64,000 bases of DNA from Leucobacter rhizosphaerae (GTDB lineage Bacteria; Actinomycetota; Actinomycetes; Actinomycetales; Microbacteriaceae), in assembly GCF_022919175.1 (NCBI RefSeq), contig NZ_CP095043.1:2976001-3040000 (forward strand), written 5' to 3'. Made by a program: the position numbers and the translations under genes. Each line of letters begins with the position of its first letter. Positions within the stretch are counted from its first letter, which is position 1. Below the pieces are notes generated by a model. It was not told the origin of the DNA and ran no database searches. It saw nothing but the letters and a program-made list of their open reading frames with translations. Positions 1-7,960 of this stretch are shown piece by piece.

Positions 1-2
1 GC

Positions 3-836
3 CCGTGGCGCGGCGAGTACCAGCGCCCCGACCTGCGCAACCATCGCAAGCTCATCGTGGTCGACGGCCGCGTCGGCTTCATGGGATCCCAGAACCTCGT
101 GGACTCCAGCTACAACAAGCCCTCGAACCAGCGCCGCGGACTGCACTGGAAGGACCTGATGGTGCGGGTCGAGGGCCCCATCGTGCTCGGCCTCGAGGCT
201 GTGTTCCAGGGCGACTGGTATCTCGAGACCGGGGAGTACCTGACGCACCTCGCCGAGGAGGAGTTCGAGGCCGATCTGCCCGGCGAACTCGAGTGCCAGA
301 TCGTGCCGAGCGGCCCGGGGTACGCGGGGGAGAACAACCTGCAGGTCTTCGTCGCCCTGCTCTACACGGCGCGTCGCCGGATCAGCATTACGAGCCCGTA
401 TTTCGTGCCGGACGGCTCGATCATGAACGCGCTCCGGGCCGCCACGGCCCGGGGAGTGGACGTCGAGCTCTTCGTATCGGAGACGGGGGACCAGGCGGTC
501 GTCTATCACGCGCAGCGCTCGTACTACGAGGAACTGTTGCGAGCCGGTGTCCGGATCTGGATGTTCCGGCCGCCGTACATCCTGCACTCGAAGCACTTCA
601 CGGTCGATGAGGCCGCGGCCGTCGTCGGCTCGTCGAACATGGACCAGCGCTCCTTCGGTCTCAACATGGAGATCTCGATGGTGGTGCACGGCGAGAGCTT
701 TGTGCGCGACCTCGACAAGGTCAGCGACTACTACCGCGAGAACTCCCGCGAACTGACGCTCGAGGAGTGGGAGAAGCAGCCGATGCGGTCGCAACTGCTC
801 GACGGACTCGCCCGTCTGACCTCCGCGCTGCAGTAG
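3..836 (+). CDS. cls: Cardiolipin synthase / phospholipase D family protein, C-terminal part
   Basis: C-terminal part of a phospholipase D superfamily enzyme, most likely cardiolipin synthase, which makes cardiolipin from phosphatidylglycerol at the cytoplasmic membrane. The frame is already open at base 3 and the gene continues beyond the left edge. Two HKD motifs are visible: HRKLIVVD followed by GSQN at visible residues 14-31, and HSKHFTVD followed by GSSN near 195-212; together they form the paired catalytic site of the family. The N-terminal membrane helices would lie outside the window, so membrane location is inferred. An internal GTG at 57 lies inside the first motif and is not a start. 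Confidence 0.88.
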   Translation, partial: PWRGEYQRPDLRNHRKLIVVDGRVGFMGSQNLVDSSYNKPSNQRRGLHWKDLMVRVEGPIVLGLEAVFQGDWYLETGEYLTHLAEEEFEADLPGELECQIVPSGPGYAGENNLQVFVALLYTARRRISITSPYFVPDGSIMNALRAATARGVDVELFVSETGDQAVVYHAQRSYYEELLRAGVRIWMFRPPYILHSKHFTVDEAAAVVGSSNMDQRSFGLNMEISMVVHGESFVRDLDKVSDYYRENSRELTLEEWEKQPMRSQLLDGLARLTSALQ

Positions 837-1034
837 TACGCAAACCGGCGTATTCAGGGCCGAACGGCGACGAAATCGTCGGTGCTCGACGCGCGCGCCG
901 GTGGAATCGGCGGCGACGGAATCCGCCCCTGGAATCGGGTGCCGCGCGGCCGCTCCGAGCACCGGATTCTCGTTTTGGAATCCGACGAGGATCGTGCAAC
1001 GATTCCTGTACCGAATTCGTCGGAAGGAAACGCA

Positions 1035-2870
1035 ATGGCGCGTCAGACTGCTTCCCCGTCCACCGCATCACCGGCTCAGAGCGAGTCCCTAGGAAAGGAT
1101 CCCGCGGCGACGACGCCCGCGGCATCGAAGCGGCCTGCGGCTGCGAAGAAACCGGCGGCCGCGAAGAAACCCGGGTCGGGGGAGAGCGCGGCGGCGAAGA
1201 GCGCGGCGGCGAAGAGCGCCGCGGCTGCGAAGAAGCCCGCGGTCCGGAGGGCCTCGGCCCGGAAGGCCGCGACACAGCCGGCGGAAGCAGCGCCGGCAGC
1301 AGCGGCACCGGCCGCGGTCCCGGCGCCCGCCCCGGCCCCGAAGAAGGGGCTGTTGCGCGGGAAGCGTCCGCGGAAGGCGCCGAGCACCGGTCCGGTAACC
1401 ATCGGCCGCAGCGGCTTCACCAAGCTCAAGAACATCTCCGAGATCCGGCACTACCTCCGGACCAGCGATACCCCAGTCTTCTTCGTCGGCGCGACCGCGT
1501 TCAATCTCCTGGGCCTTGACCGCTGGGTCCGCGGCTTCTCCTACATCTCCTACTACGACAGCTGGGACGGCACGCATCCGCGGGTCTTCAGCCCGACCGA
1601 GCGGCCGTACATCGAGTTCGAGAGCGGGGAAGACATCAACAACTGGCTGCTTCGCAACCACGAGGTGCGGGCGCACATCGAGCGCCGCACGCCTCCGGGC
1701 AAGCGGCCCCAGGTGGTCATGGTGTTCTTCGACGAGGAGACCGAGCGCATCTGCGAGGAACTCGATTACGACCTGATCATGCCGAGTCACGCACTCCGCG
1801 AGCGTCTCGATTCGAAGATCGTCACGACCCAGATCGCGGACTCCGTCGGCGTGCCGAGCGTGCCGAACATCCTCACCCGGGTGGCCGACTGGGCCGAGCT
1901 CGTCGCGGTGACGGATCGCGCGAAGCTCGGACAGGATCTTGTGATCCAGACCGCGTACGGCGACTCGGGCAAGACTACCTGGTTCGTGACCAGTGAGGCC
2001 GAGTTCGCCGCGATCGCCGATGAGGTCGTGGGCGAAGAGATCAAGGTGATGAAGCGGATCAACAACCGCCCGATCGCGATCGAGGCGGTGCAGACGCGGC
2101 ACGGCACCATCGTGGGCCCGTGCATGACGGAGATCACGGGGCACGCGGACCTCACGCCATACCGCGGTGGGTGGGCCGGCAACGAGATGTTCCCGACCGT
2201 GCTCGACGACGAGAGCCGGCACGCCGCGGTGCAACTGGTGCGCAAGCTCGGCGACCGTCTCGGGAAGGAGGGGTACCGCGGCTTCTTCGAGGTCGATGTG
2301 CTGCTCGACACCGACACCGGCGACGTTTACCTCGGCGAGCTCAATCCCCGGGTGAGTGGGGCCTCGGCCATCACCAACGTCACCGCCGGCGCCTACGCCG
2401 ACGTGCCGCTCTTTGCGTTCCACCTGCTCGAGTACTCCGGCATCGACTTCGAGGTCGACATCGACGAGATCAACCGGCGCTGGGAGGAGCTCGCCTCGGA
2501 GGACGAGTGGAGCCACATGGTGATCAAGCACACGGCCGACACGGTCGAGCGCATCGATTCCGCTCCGCTCACGGGCCGCTACGTGCTCGACCACTTCGGC
2601 AACCTCGTGTACAGTCACGGCGATCTCGACTGGCACCTGCTCACGACGGAGGCGGAGGCGTTCTTCCTCCGGATCTATCGCGAGGGCGATTATCGCTGGA
2701 AGGGCGCGGATCTCGGGATCCTGGTCACGAAGGCGCACCTCGAGGCGAGCCACGGCGGGCTGACCCTGCACGCGAAGTACCTCGTTGATGCCATTCGCGG
2801 CATGTACGCGGTGACGCCGATCGACGGGGAGGAGCCCGCGCCGAGACCGGCCCCCGCGAAGGGCAAGTAG
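1035..2870 (+). CDS. ATP-grasp domain ligase (biotin carboxylase-like) with Ala/Lys/Pro-rich N-terminal tail
   Basis: 611-residue ATP-grasp enzyme; such enzymes use ATP to activate a carboxylate and join it to an amine or thiol. The ATG at 1035 follows GGAAGGAAA; the frame stays open upstream to 882, but that extension has no ribosome site. Residues about 10-110 are low-complexity Ala/Lys/Pro, with repeated AAKKPAA and AAKS units like histone H1 or HU tails. The ATP-grasp part follows; the ELNPRVSGAS motif near residues 434-444 carries the metal-binding Glu and Asn. No biotin-carboxyl-carrier partner is nearby, so a carboxylase role is doubtful and the substrate is unknown. It abuts the serine hydrolase gene (stop at 2868-2870, next start at 2871). 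The 198-base gap before it holds several GGAATC repeats and no clear promoter. Confidence 0.75.
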   Translation: MARQTASPSTASPAQSESLGKDPAATTPAASKRPAAAKKPAAAKKPGSGESAAAKSAAAKSAAAAKKPAVRRASARKAATQPAEAAPAAAAPAAVPAPAPAPKKGLLRGKRPRKAPSTGPVTIGRSGFTKLKNISEIRHYLRTSDTPVFFVGATAFNLLGLDRWVRGFSYISYYDSWDGTHPRVFSPTERPYIEFESGEDINNWLLRNHEVRAHIERRTPPGKRPQVVMVFFDEETERICEELDYDLIMPSHALRERLDSKIVTTQIADSVGVPSVPNILTRVADWAELVAVTDRAKLGQDLVIQTAYGDSGKTTWFVTSEAEFAAIADEVVGEEIKVMKRINNRPIAIEAVQTRHGTIVGPCMTEITGHADLTPYRGGWAGNEMFPTVLDDESRHAAVQLVRKLGDRLGKEGYRGFFEVDVLLDTDTGDVYLGELNPRVSGASAITNVTAGAYADVPLFAFHLLEYSGIDFEVDIDEINRRWEELASEDEWSHMVIKHTADTVERIDSAPLTGRYVLDHFGNLVYSHGDLDWHLLTTEAEAFFLRIYREGDYRWKGADLGILVTKAHLEASHGGLTLHAKYLVDAIRGMYAVTPIDGEEPAPRPAPAKGK

Positions 2871-4103
2871 GTGGCGTGGGATACTGATCGGATGACGTTC
2901 GAGAGCGGATACGGCACGGGCACGACTGCGGGATTCGAGATCCCGACGCTGGACCAGTGGCAGGTCGCCCCGTACCTGGAGTGGTCGATGCAGAATATCC
3001 AGAGCTTCCTGCCGGTCCACCCGATCCACCGGGGGGTGCGCGTCACCGAGTTCGCGCACCGCCCGACGGAGCTCGAGTCGCTGCCCGTGGCGCACCCCTG
3101 GGAGGAGCGCTCGGCGACGTTCGCGGAGGTGATGCAGTCGACCCACACCGATGGATGGCTCGTGGCGCACCGCGGCACGATCGTGGGCGAGCAGTACCTC
3201 GGGGCGCTGACGCCGAGCACCGTGCACCTGCTCATGTCCGTCTCGAAGTCGCTCACCGCGACGACGGCCGGGCTGCTCGCCGCGAGCGGGGAGCTGGATC
3301 TCGAGCGCCCCGTCACCGACTACGTTCCGGAGCTCGCCGGCTCGGGCTACACCGGAGCGCTCGTGCGACACCTCGTCGACATGCGCACCGGCGTGCGCTT
3401 CTCGGAGGAGTACCTCAACGCCGACGCGGAGGTGCGCCTGCTCGAGGAGGCCATCGGCTGGGCGACGAAGCGGCACCCCGAGGTGCCCGACTCGCTCCTC
3501 GGCTTCCTCGCCACCCTGGGGCAGGATCGCCCGCACGGCGGGGCCTTCGACTACAAGTCCTGCGAGACCGACGCGCTCGGTTTTGTGATCCAGGGCGCCT
3601 CCGGGCAGCATCCTGCCGATGTGATGTCCCAGCGTCTGTGGCAGCCCATGGGGGCCGAGTTCGACGCGCACGTGGGCGTCGATTCGGTCGGGGCCGGCAT
3701 GTTCGACGGGGGTGTCTCGGCGGCGATGCGGGATCTCGCCCGATTCGGCCACCTCTTCGTGTCCGGCGGAGCCGCCCTCGACGGGGCAGCCGTGCTGCCG
3801 GAGTGGTGGGTGGAGGACACCTATGCCGGGGGCCCGGATTCGCGCGAGGCCTTCGCGAATGCCCTCGAGCCGACCCTCATGCCCGGCGGGATGTACCGCA
3901 ACGGCTTCTGGTTCCCGGGGGAGAGCTCGGACGTGATGCTCGCGCTCGGGATCCACGGTCAGATGATCTACATGAACCGGGTGACGGGTGTGGTCGGGGT
4001 GAAGGTCTCGAGCTGGCCGACGCCGCAGGACGCCGAGAAGCTGTTCTGGACGGTTCGTGCGTTCGAAACCGCGTCCTGGGCACTGCACCGGGGTGAGCGG
4101 TAG
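2871..4103 (+). CDS. Serine hydrolase, class C beta-lactamase / D-aminopeptidase fold
   Basis: 410-residue penicillin-binding-like serine hydrolase, a fold that cleaves beta-lactams, D-amino acid peptides, amides or esters. The SxxK motif is S123-V-S-K126, the Tyr motif is Y228-K-S230 and a HxG-like motif (IHG) lies near 361-363, so the active site looks intact. No signal peptide or membrane helix is apparent, so it is probably cytoplasmic. The GTG at 2871 follows GAAGGG at a normal spacing and directly adjoins the stop of the ATP-grasp gene. An ATG at 2892 preceded by GATACT-N6 is an alternative leaderless start. A ligase next to a hydrolase suggests the two act on the same amide- or ester-containing compound (inference). 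Confidence 0.82.
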   Translation: MAWDTDRMTFESGYGTGTTAGFEIPTLDQWQVAPYLEWSMQNIQSFLPVHPIHRGVRVTEFAHRPTELESLPVAHPWEERSATFAEVMQSTHTDGWLVAHRGTIVGEQYLGALTPSTVHLLMSVSKSLTATTAGLLAASGELDLERPVTDYVPELAGSGYTGALVRHLVDMRTGVRFSEEYLNADAEVRLLEEAIGWATKRHPEVPDSLLGFLATLGQDRPHGGAFDYKSCETDALGFVIQGASGQHPADVMSQRLWQPMGAEFDAHVGVDSVGAGMFDGGVSAAMRDLARFGHLFVSGGAALDGAAVLPEWWVEDTYAGGPDSREAFANALEPTLMPGGMYRNGFWFPGESSDVMLALGIHGQMIYMNRVTGVVGVKVSSWPTPQDAEKLFWTVRAFETASWALHRGER

Positions 4104-4112
4104 GTTGTGAGG

Positions 4113-4132
4113 TGCGGTGCTGCGGCACCGCA
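4113..4132. repeat. Short perfect hairpin (8-bp arms, 4-base loop)
   Basis: TGCGGTGC, loop TGCG, GCACCGCA, beginning 9 bases after the serine hydrolase stop. There is no following T-run. The same 18-base core recurs at 56793-56810, next to another long palindrome. Confidence 0.6.
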
Positions 4133-4181
4133 CGGCGGCGGGCCGATCCTCCCGTCGGACGACCAGGAAGAAGGCACCAGC

Positions 4182-4538
4182 ATGTTTGCAGTCACGACGA
4201 ACGACGTCCCCGGATACCGCATCACCCAGGTGCTCGGCGAGGTCATGGGCCTCACCGTGCGCTCCGCGAACTTCGGGCAGAACTTCACCGCCGGCTTCCG
4301 GTCGCTCGGCGGCGGCGAGATGCCGGAGTACACGAAGGTGATCTACGAGTCCCGCTGGGAGGTCATGACGCGCATGTGGGGCGAGGCGCAGTCCCGTGGT
4401 GCGAACGCCGTCATCGCCATGCGATTCGACTCCGGATCGATCGGCAACTTCACCGAGTTCTGCGCTTACGGCACCGCCGTCGTGATCGAGCCCATCGAGC
4501 CGCAGGCGCCGGCGAACCCCTCGCAGCCGCAGAGCTAG
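4182..4538 (+). CDS. YbjQ/UPF0145 family protein (heavy-metal-binding domain)
   Basis: 118-residue protein of the YbjQ/UPF0145 family, small cytoplasmic proteins that form symmetric pentamers and have been called heavy-metal-binding without a proven reaction. Typical features are the N-terminal TTNDVPGYRI strand, GEVMGLTVRSANFGQN, and the segment SRGANAVIAMRFDSG. The ATG at 4182 follows AGGAAGAAGG at good spacing; an in-frame GTG at 4107 would add a tail crossing the hairpin at 4113-4132 and is less likely. It is the last gene of the rightward group at the left of the window. Confidence 0.82.
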   Translation: MFAVTTNDVPGYRITQVLGEVMGLTVRSANFGQNFTAGFRSLGGGEMPEYTKVIYESRWEVMTRMWGEAQSRGANAVIAMRFDSGSIGNFTEFCAYGTAVVIEPIEPQAPANPSQPQS

Positions 4539-4556
4539 GCGGGGGCGCGCGGGGTC

Positions 4557-4594
4557 TGCGGCTGCCTGCGGCTGCCTGCGGCTGCCTGCGGCTG
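4557..4594. repeat. Tandem 10-bp repeat
   Basis: Three full copies of GCTGCCTGCG at 4561-4590 with partial units on both sides. A 16-base direct repeat of the form GCAGCRCCCGGCCTTC follows at about 4594-4609 and 4660-4675. All lie in the 219-base gap between convergent genes ending at 4538 and 4758. Confidence 0.75.
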
Positions 4595-4676
4595 CAGCGC
4601 CCGGCCTTCGGTCGGAGGGGCGCGCGGCGTGCCGGCGGCCGCGCACGGCCGTCCAACCGCAGCACCCGGCCTTCCG

Positions 4677-4740
4677 GCAGACATCTGCATTCCTGCTGAT
4701 CAGATCGACGAAGATTCTCAGCAGGAGCGCAGATCTCTGC
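4677..4740. repeat. Dispersed palindrome family A, copy 1
   Basis: Arms 4677-4699 and 4718-4740 pair with 3 mismatches in 23 around an 18-base centre. The right arm holds CAGCAGGA and GCAGATCTCTGC. It ends 17 bases before the stop of the DUF559 gene. Copies with the same arms and centre length lie at 5788-5855 and 56827-56892. Confidence 0.8.
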
Positions 4741-4757
4741 TTCAATCCCGGGGCCGC

Positions 4758-5588
4758 TCATGGCCGCGACCCGAGATGAAAACCCTGCGCGATCGCGGAC
4801 ATGACGGAGGACTGCACCGCGGGCCAGTCTTCCAACACCTGCCAGGTGCCGACGCGGATGACGTGGTACCCGTTGAGATGCAGTCTGGCATCGTGCTGAT
4901 TGTCCGAGGTGCGCTGTGGTCCGACGTGCGTTCCTCCGTCGATCTGCACGACGAGACGCTCTCCGATCAGGAAATCGACCCGATGGCCATCGATCCACGC
5001 CTGAGACACGATCCGGATCCGAAGCCATCGTAATCTCGTGCGGAAGATGCTCTCGACGCCCGAGTCCGAGAACGGCGTGCTCGCCTGGATCAGCCGTCGT
5101 GCCGACCCCGTGTAAGGGAGGCGCGCCAGTCGGCTCAGGGTCGTCAGGCGTTTGTTGAGCGCCGACTCCCAGATCGCGAGCGCCGACTCCCAGGGCTGGC
5201 AGGCGGCGACGTAGCCGAGCACGTTCTCCAGAGAGTCTTCGAGGACGTGAGGATCGCGCGGCAATAGTGGGGTTCCCCAGTGGATCTTGCACCCCGGCGC
5301 CGAGGTGTGCGTCACCGGGGTGCGAGATCCTAGATGGGGTCGATCCTCGCGGTGCACCCAGAGCCCGAGCCGGCGCGCTTGCGTGATGCAACTGAGAATG
5401 GCGCCATGCTCCGCTGCGGAGAGCAACTCGGGGTCGGTGCCGGGCAGTGCGATCCACCCCCGACGCGGACGCACCAGGAGGCCGGCAGCGAGACCGCGGT
5501 CGATCGCGTGACGGGACACGCCGAGCTCTGCGAGCGCAGCGGAGCGCGCGATCCCGCGGCTGCGGGAGAGTGCGGTGCGTGAATCCAT
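4758..5588 (-). CDS. DUF559 endonuclease-fold protein with AbiEi-like N-terminal domain
   Basis: 276-residue protein common in actinobacteria. The N-terminus (RGIARSAALAELGVSRH, then LVRPRRGWIALPG) resembles the winged-helix antitoxin-type domain seen in AbiEi proteins. The C-terminal part from about residue 204 has the DUF559 pattern: VDFLIGERLVVQIDGGTH, a DARL segment and GYHVIRV, related to Vsr-like nucleases. The position often held by an acidic residue before IDG is Gln, so nuclease activity is uncertain. The ATG at 5588 is chosen because the domain begins there; the open frame reaches 5705. GGAGG ends only one base before this ATG, and CATGCT-N6 could allow a leaderless start. The role is unknown; no toxin partner is adjacent. 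Confidence 0.7.
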   Translation of the reverse strand: MDSRTALSRSRGIARSAALAELGVSRHAIDRGLAAGLLVRPRRGWIALPGTDPELLSAAEHGAILSCITQARRLGLWVHREDRPHLGSRTPVTHTSAPGCKIHWGTPLLPRDPHVLEDSLENVLGYVAACQPWESALAIWESALNKRLTTLSRLARLPYTGSARRLIQASTPFSDSGVESIFRTRLRWLRIRIVSQAWIDGHRVDFLIGERLVVQIDGGTHVGPQRTSDNQHDARLHLNGYHVIRVGTWQVLEDWPAVQSSVMSAIAQGFHLGSRP

Positions 5589-5787
5589 GCCTCCAGCATG
5601 CGCGGATGCCGGGAGCGGTGGTCTCGACCCGAAGTACCCGTGGATACAACCGCGTTGACTGCGCACTGCGACATCTGTGCACGAAGAATGCGGGACGAGG
5701 TGCACTCGGCAGGCGGGGACTCACGCGGAAGGACGCGGTGCACTCGGGGGGGGGGCTGGGGGCTGGGACGCGCGGCGACCGCGTCCC

Positions 5788-5855
5788 ATGCAGCGATCTG
5801 CACTCCTGCTGACCGGGCCGACGGGTTTCCTCAGCAGGAGTGCAGATCTCTGCAT
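5788..5855. repeat. Dispersed palindrome family A, copy 2 (best conserved)
   Basis: Arms 5788-5812 and 5831-5855 pair over 25 bases with one mismatch around an 18-base centre. The right arm contains CAGCAGGAGTGCAGATCTC. It lies in the 466-base gap 5589-6054, between two leftward genes, just before the purine tract. Confidence 0.85.
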
Positions 5856-5865
5856 GAGGGCGGAT

Positions 5866-6050
5866 AGGAAAGGGGAGGGGGATGGGGAAAGGAGAGTTCA
5901 GGGGGAGGGGAAAGGAAGAGGGGAAGGGGAAGGGGGGAAAGGAAGAGGGGAATGGGAATGGGAAAGGAGAAGGGAAGGGGAAGGGGGGGGGAAGGAGAGT
6001 GCCGTGGGAAGTCGAAAGGAGAGTGCAGTGGGAGGGAGGGGGGGAGGGAT
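5866..6050. repeat. Long purine (G/A) tract with G-runs
   Basis: On the + strand about 185 bases are almost only G and A, with uninterrupted purine runs at 5900-5952 and 5960-5999 and a run of nine G at 5983-5991. Many GGGG blocks are spaced by A-rich linkers, which fits G-quadruplex or triplex potential. It lies just downstream of the histidine phosphatase stop (6055), so its C/T-rich complement would form that transcript's 3' end. Confidence 0.8.
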
Positions 6051-6054
6051 CCGC

Positions 6055-6738
6055 TCAGACGGCGTGCTGCATCGCCGGGGTCCCGAGCCGGCTGATCGAG
6101 ATCCGGCCCTCCGTCAAACCGTTCGTCGAGCCGGCAGTCGAGCCGGTCGTCACGCCGGTCGTCACGCCGGTCGCCGAGTCGGCCGCCGAATCGCGCTCGC
6201 TGATCAGCCATGCCTCGCCGTTCAGGATCCGGGGCGCCGGGGCGCCGCCGAGCCGGGTCAGGGCGGAGCGGATCAGCGCGCCGTGCGCGACCACGATCGA
6301 CCCGGGCGCGTCCCGCAGTGCGCGCGCGAAGGCGTCCGCGCCGCGCCGCGCGAGTGCGTCGAGCCCCTCCGCATCGTCGACCTCGAGACCCGGCCACCGG
6401 GCCGAAGCGTCGTCCACGAGCACCCCCTCGGCCGAACCGAAGTCGCGCTCGATGAGGTCCGCGACGACCTCGGGGTGCGGCAGTCCGAGATGCTCGGCGA
6501 TGATGCTGCCGGTGGTGCGGGCGCGATCGAGCGGCGAGGCGAGCACCCGCGACCACGGACCCGAGTCGGCGAGCAGCTCGGCGATCTCGCCGGCCTGCGC
6601 GCGGCCGCGCTCGTTCAGCGGGATGTCGGTCCGCCCCTGGATGCGGCGCCCGATGTTCCAGTCCGTCTCACCGTGTCGCACCACGACGATGGATGCTGCG
6701 GGGCGTGCGATGCGTGCGGGACGTGCGGGGTCGCTCAT
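6055..6738 (-). CDS. Histidine phosphatase family protein (phosphoglycerate mutase-like)
   Basis: 227-residue cytoplasmic phosphatase of the branch-1 histidine phosphatase family, which removes phosphate from small molecules through a phospho-histidine. The catalytic RHGETDWN begins at R21 (nucleophile H22), and a second His lies in VVAHGALI. The C-terminal tail holds a short repeat (GVTTGVTTGSTAGST) encoded by tandem DNA repeats at about 6128-6180. Its ATG overlaps the stop of the ABC ATPase gene by four bases (6735-6738), so it is probably translated as the last gene of the transporter operon; a TAGCGT-N6 match before the ATG may be chance. The third phosphatase of this operon; substrate unknown. 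Confidence 0.85.
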   Translation of the reverse strand: MSDPARPARIARPAASIVVVRHGETDWNIGRRIQGRTDIPLNERGRAQAGEIAELLADSGPWSRVLASPLDRARTTGSIIAEHLGLPHPEVVADLIERDFGSAEGVLVDDASARWPGLEVDDAEGLDALARRGADAFARALRDAPGSIVVAHGALIRSALTRLGGAPAPRILNGEAWLISERDSAADSATGVTTGVTTGSTAGSTNGLTEGRISISRLGTPAMQHAV

Positions 6739-7952
6739 GCTCCTACGCTAGCCGGTCGCCTCACGGCCCCGCTGCGCACGCCGAGCTGTGACACGCAGGG
6801 AAGCCGTGCCGACAACGCGTCCCCTGGCGCCGCCGTGCGATCGGTCGCCGAGCTGAAGAGGGCGGCGCGCTCGATCTCGACGCGCACGCGGGTGCCGACC
6901 GCGCAGCGCAGGCTTCCCATGCGGGATCGCAGCTGCAGGTCGCCCCACCTCACGACGAGCTCGTCGCCGCCGCGGCCGAAGAACGACGAGGTCACGGTGG
7001 CCGGGCCCATGGGATCCGGGACGACGCGAACGTGCTCCGGTTGCACGGCGACGTCGACCTCGTCGGCCATCTCGGCGAGGAGATCGACGGCGGCTCGGTC
7101 GGCGGGGCCGCCGGCGCCCGTCCGCGCCGGGTCGTGCCCACTCGCGCTGAGGCGGTCCGCTGCGATGCTGATCGGGTGTCCGTCGGCGTGGAAACCGGCC
7201 CGGTCGAGCCGACCGGGAAGCACCGTCGCATCTGAGATGAATCGGGCCACGAACGGTGATGCCGGGCGATCCAGCAGATCGGCGGGTGCGCCGACCTGCT
7301 GGACCCGTCCGCCGTCGAGGACGACCACACGATCGGCCAGCGCCAGCGCCTCACTGCGGTCGTGCGTCACGTGCAGCACGGTGAGTCCGAGGCTGCGGGT
7401 GAGCGCGCGGAGTTCGAGCCGGAGGCGATCCCGCAACGGCTCGTCGAGTGCGGAGAGCGCCTCGTCGAGCAGCAGGACGCGCGGCCGGGCCACGATGGCT
7501 CGCGCGATGGCGACCCGCTGCCGCTGCCCGCCCGACAGCGTCGCGGGATCGCGGCGCTCGGCGCCGGGGAGCCCGACGAGCTCGAGCGCCTCCGCGACCC
7601 GGCGAGCGCGCTCGGCTCGTGCGACCCCCGCGCGCCGCAGCGGGTAGGCGATGTTGCGGCCGACGTTCCAGTGCGGCCACACCGCGTGCTGCTGGAACAC
7701 CATGCCGAGACCGCGGCGCTCCGGCTCGACGCTGCGTCCGGGCTCCGACACGACGGCGTCGCCGATGCGCACGCGTCCCGCCGTCGGCGCGACGAACCCG
7801 GCGACGGTGCGGAGCAGCGTGGTCTTGCCCGAGCCCGAGGGCCCGACGAGCGCGATGAACTCGCCGTCGGCGATCGTGAGATCGACGTCGGCGAGGCCGA
7901 GCTGGCCGCCGGGGTAGGCGAGACTGACGGAGTCGAGGGTGACGGATGACAT
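6735..7952 (-). CDS. ABC transporter ATP-binding protein (FbpC/PotA-type)
   Basis: 405-residue ATPase that powers the importer encoded just upstream. Walker A GPSGSGKTT is at residues 37-45, the Q-loop is in GMVFQQ, the signature is LSGGQRQRVAIARA and Walker B is VLLLDEALSALD. A C-terminal extension of about 150 residues is the TOBE-like domain of Fbp/Pot/Afu importers. The frame stays open upstream inside the permease gene to 9257, but the protein clearly starts at the ATG 7952, eight bases after the permease stop, with AGGAC upstream. It overlaps the histidine phosphatase start by four bases. Confidence 0.9.
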   Translation of the reverse strand: MSSVTLDSVSLAYPGGQLGLADVDLTIADGEFIALVGPSGSGKTTLLRTVAGFVAPTAGRVRIGDAVVSEPGRSVEPERRGLGMVFQQHAVWPHWNVGRNIAYPLRRAGVARAERARRVAEALELVGLPGAERRDPATLSGGQRQRVAIARAIVARPRVLLLDEALSALDEPLRDRLRLELRALTRSLGLTVLHVTHDRSEALALADRVVVLDGGRVQQVGAPADLLDRPASPFVARFISDATVLPGRLDRAGFHADGHPISIAADRLSASGHDPARTGAGGPADRAAVDLLAEMADEVDVAVQPEHVRVVPDPMGPATVTSSFFGRGGDELVVRWGDLQLRSRMGSLRCAVGTRVRVEIERAALFSSATDRTAAPGDALSARLPCVSQLGVRSGAVRRPASVGA

Positions 7953-7960
7953 GGGGAGTC

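Noticed and set aside
1089-4745. 1218-codon open frame on the - strand
   Set aside because: It runs antisense to the ATP-grasp and serine hydrolase genes and reads as Arg/Ala/Leu-rich sequence with no family motif; long antisense frames are common in GC-rich DNA.
4758-5855. Toxin-antitoxin or defence island around the DUF559 protein
   Set aside because: No partner toxin, nuclease or methylase gene is adjacent; AbiEi-like N-terminal domains are common on stand-alone DUF559 proteins.
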